Part shown: in pieces, positions 63,920-64,000 of the stretch
Numbering within the stretch: the first letter of the stretch is position 1
How the letters are laid out: every line of letters begins with the position of its first letter
From: Gammaproteobacteria bacterium
Lineage (GTDB): Bacteria; Pseudomonadota; Gammaproteobacteria; Steroidobacterales; Steroidobacteraceae
Assembly: GCA_025358295.1 (NCBI GenBank)
Contig: JANYJY010000001.1
Span: 62,001-126,000, forward strand
Length of the DNA stretch: 64,000 bases
Direction of reading: 5' to 3'
Position numbers and translations under genes: made by a program
Notes under the pieces: generated by a model
What the model was told of the DNA's origin: nothing
The model's input: the letters and a program-made list of their open reading frames with translations, nothing else
The model's database searches: none

Positions 63920-64000
63920 AACGCACCCCGTCAGAAATACCTCCCCTTTGCACCGCCGGCGCATTGTTAGCGGCGGCGTTCGGCCTGCTGGCGGGTTGCC
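63916..64000 (+). CDS. Lipoprotein gene, partial (3' end outside window)
   Basis: From TTG 63916, sharing bases with the TonB-receptor stop (TTGA), 28 codons remain. They read KRTPSEIPPLCTAGALLAAA and end in a lipobox LLAGC at the window edge. This is a lipoprotein signal, so the gene probably encodes an outer- or inner-membrane lipoprotein working with the receptor. Nothing can be said of the mature part. Confidence 0.6.
   Translation, partial: MKRTPSEIPPLCTAGALLAAAFGLLAGC

Overview
The window is about 64 kb of GC-rich DNA from a Gram-negative bacterium. It has a TonB-dependent receptor, Wza/Wzz-type export proteins, lipoprotein signals and a bufferin (BufABC) operon. Gene content and codon use suggest a gammaproteobacterium, perhaps near the Steroidobacter/Nevskia groups, but that placement is inference only. 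I see no rRNA, tRNA, CRISPR array or intact insertion sequence.

From about 1 to 43.4 kb lies one large exopolysaccharide locus. It holds at least eight cytoplasmic GT-B glycosyltransferases (seven GT4-type, one GT26/WecG-like), three GT2 enzymes with membrane tails, two multi-membrane GT-C transferases and a GtrA flippase-like protein. It also has an asparagine synthase-like amidotransferase, two sugar-nucleotide epimerase/SDR genes, a radical SAM protein next to a glycerol-3-phosphate dehydrogenase-like flavoenzyme, and an MBOAT/SGNH pair. Other acyl-group enzymes are an acyltransferase-3 and a serine acetyltransferase-like protein. Assembly and export genes are a Wzx flippase, an O-antigen ligase/polymerase-like protein, a tyrosine autokinase, a Wzz-like protein, an outer-membrane beta-barrel, a Wza-like export protein and a priming phosphotransferase. 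These last genes face each other across a 547-bp regulatory gap at 40.5-41.05 kb. The set resembles Wzx/Wzy loci of the exosortase-associated type, but no exosortase is visible here. A TumE/TumA-like toxin-antitoxin pair, with its toxin apparently frameshifted, sits inside the locus at 9.3-10.0 kb.

From 43.7 to 49.6 kb are a small dual-specificity-type phosphatase, a small conserved protein, both subunits of a 3-oxoacid CoA-transferase, and a SAM-recycling cluster of adenosylhomocysteinase, SAM synthetase and a PfkB adenosine kinase-like enzyme. From 49.8 to 56.8 kb a forward run encodes BufA, BufB, BufC, DoxX, a glycogen debranching-type enzyme and a GH63-like glucosidase. The rest holds a secreted lipase-like hydrolase, a membrane Ser/Thr kinase with a Calx-beta-like outer domain, an AraC regulator, a TonB-dependent receptor and the start of a lipoprotein gene.

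The most unusual points are these. (1) The kinase gene is bracketed by a ~77-bp imperfect direct repeat of the lipase/AraC 3' junction; a decayed IS91-type transposase fragment lies beside it and a truncated 26-codon reading frame ends at the far repeat, so it looks like a transferred or duplicated block. (2) Two genes (33440 and 52167) seem to start with CTG inside a CTGA stop/start overlap; without this they lose conserved N-terminal motifs. (3) The toxin-like gene at 9288 lacks an in-frame start. (4) The polysaccharide promoters carry a sigma-54-like element, a perfect palindrome, phased direct repeats and a long inverted repeat.
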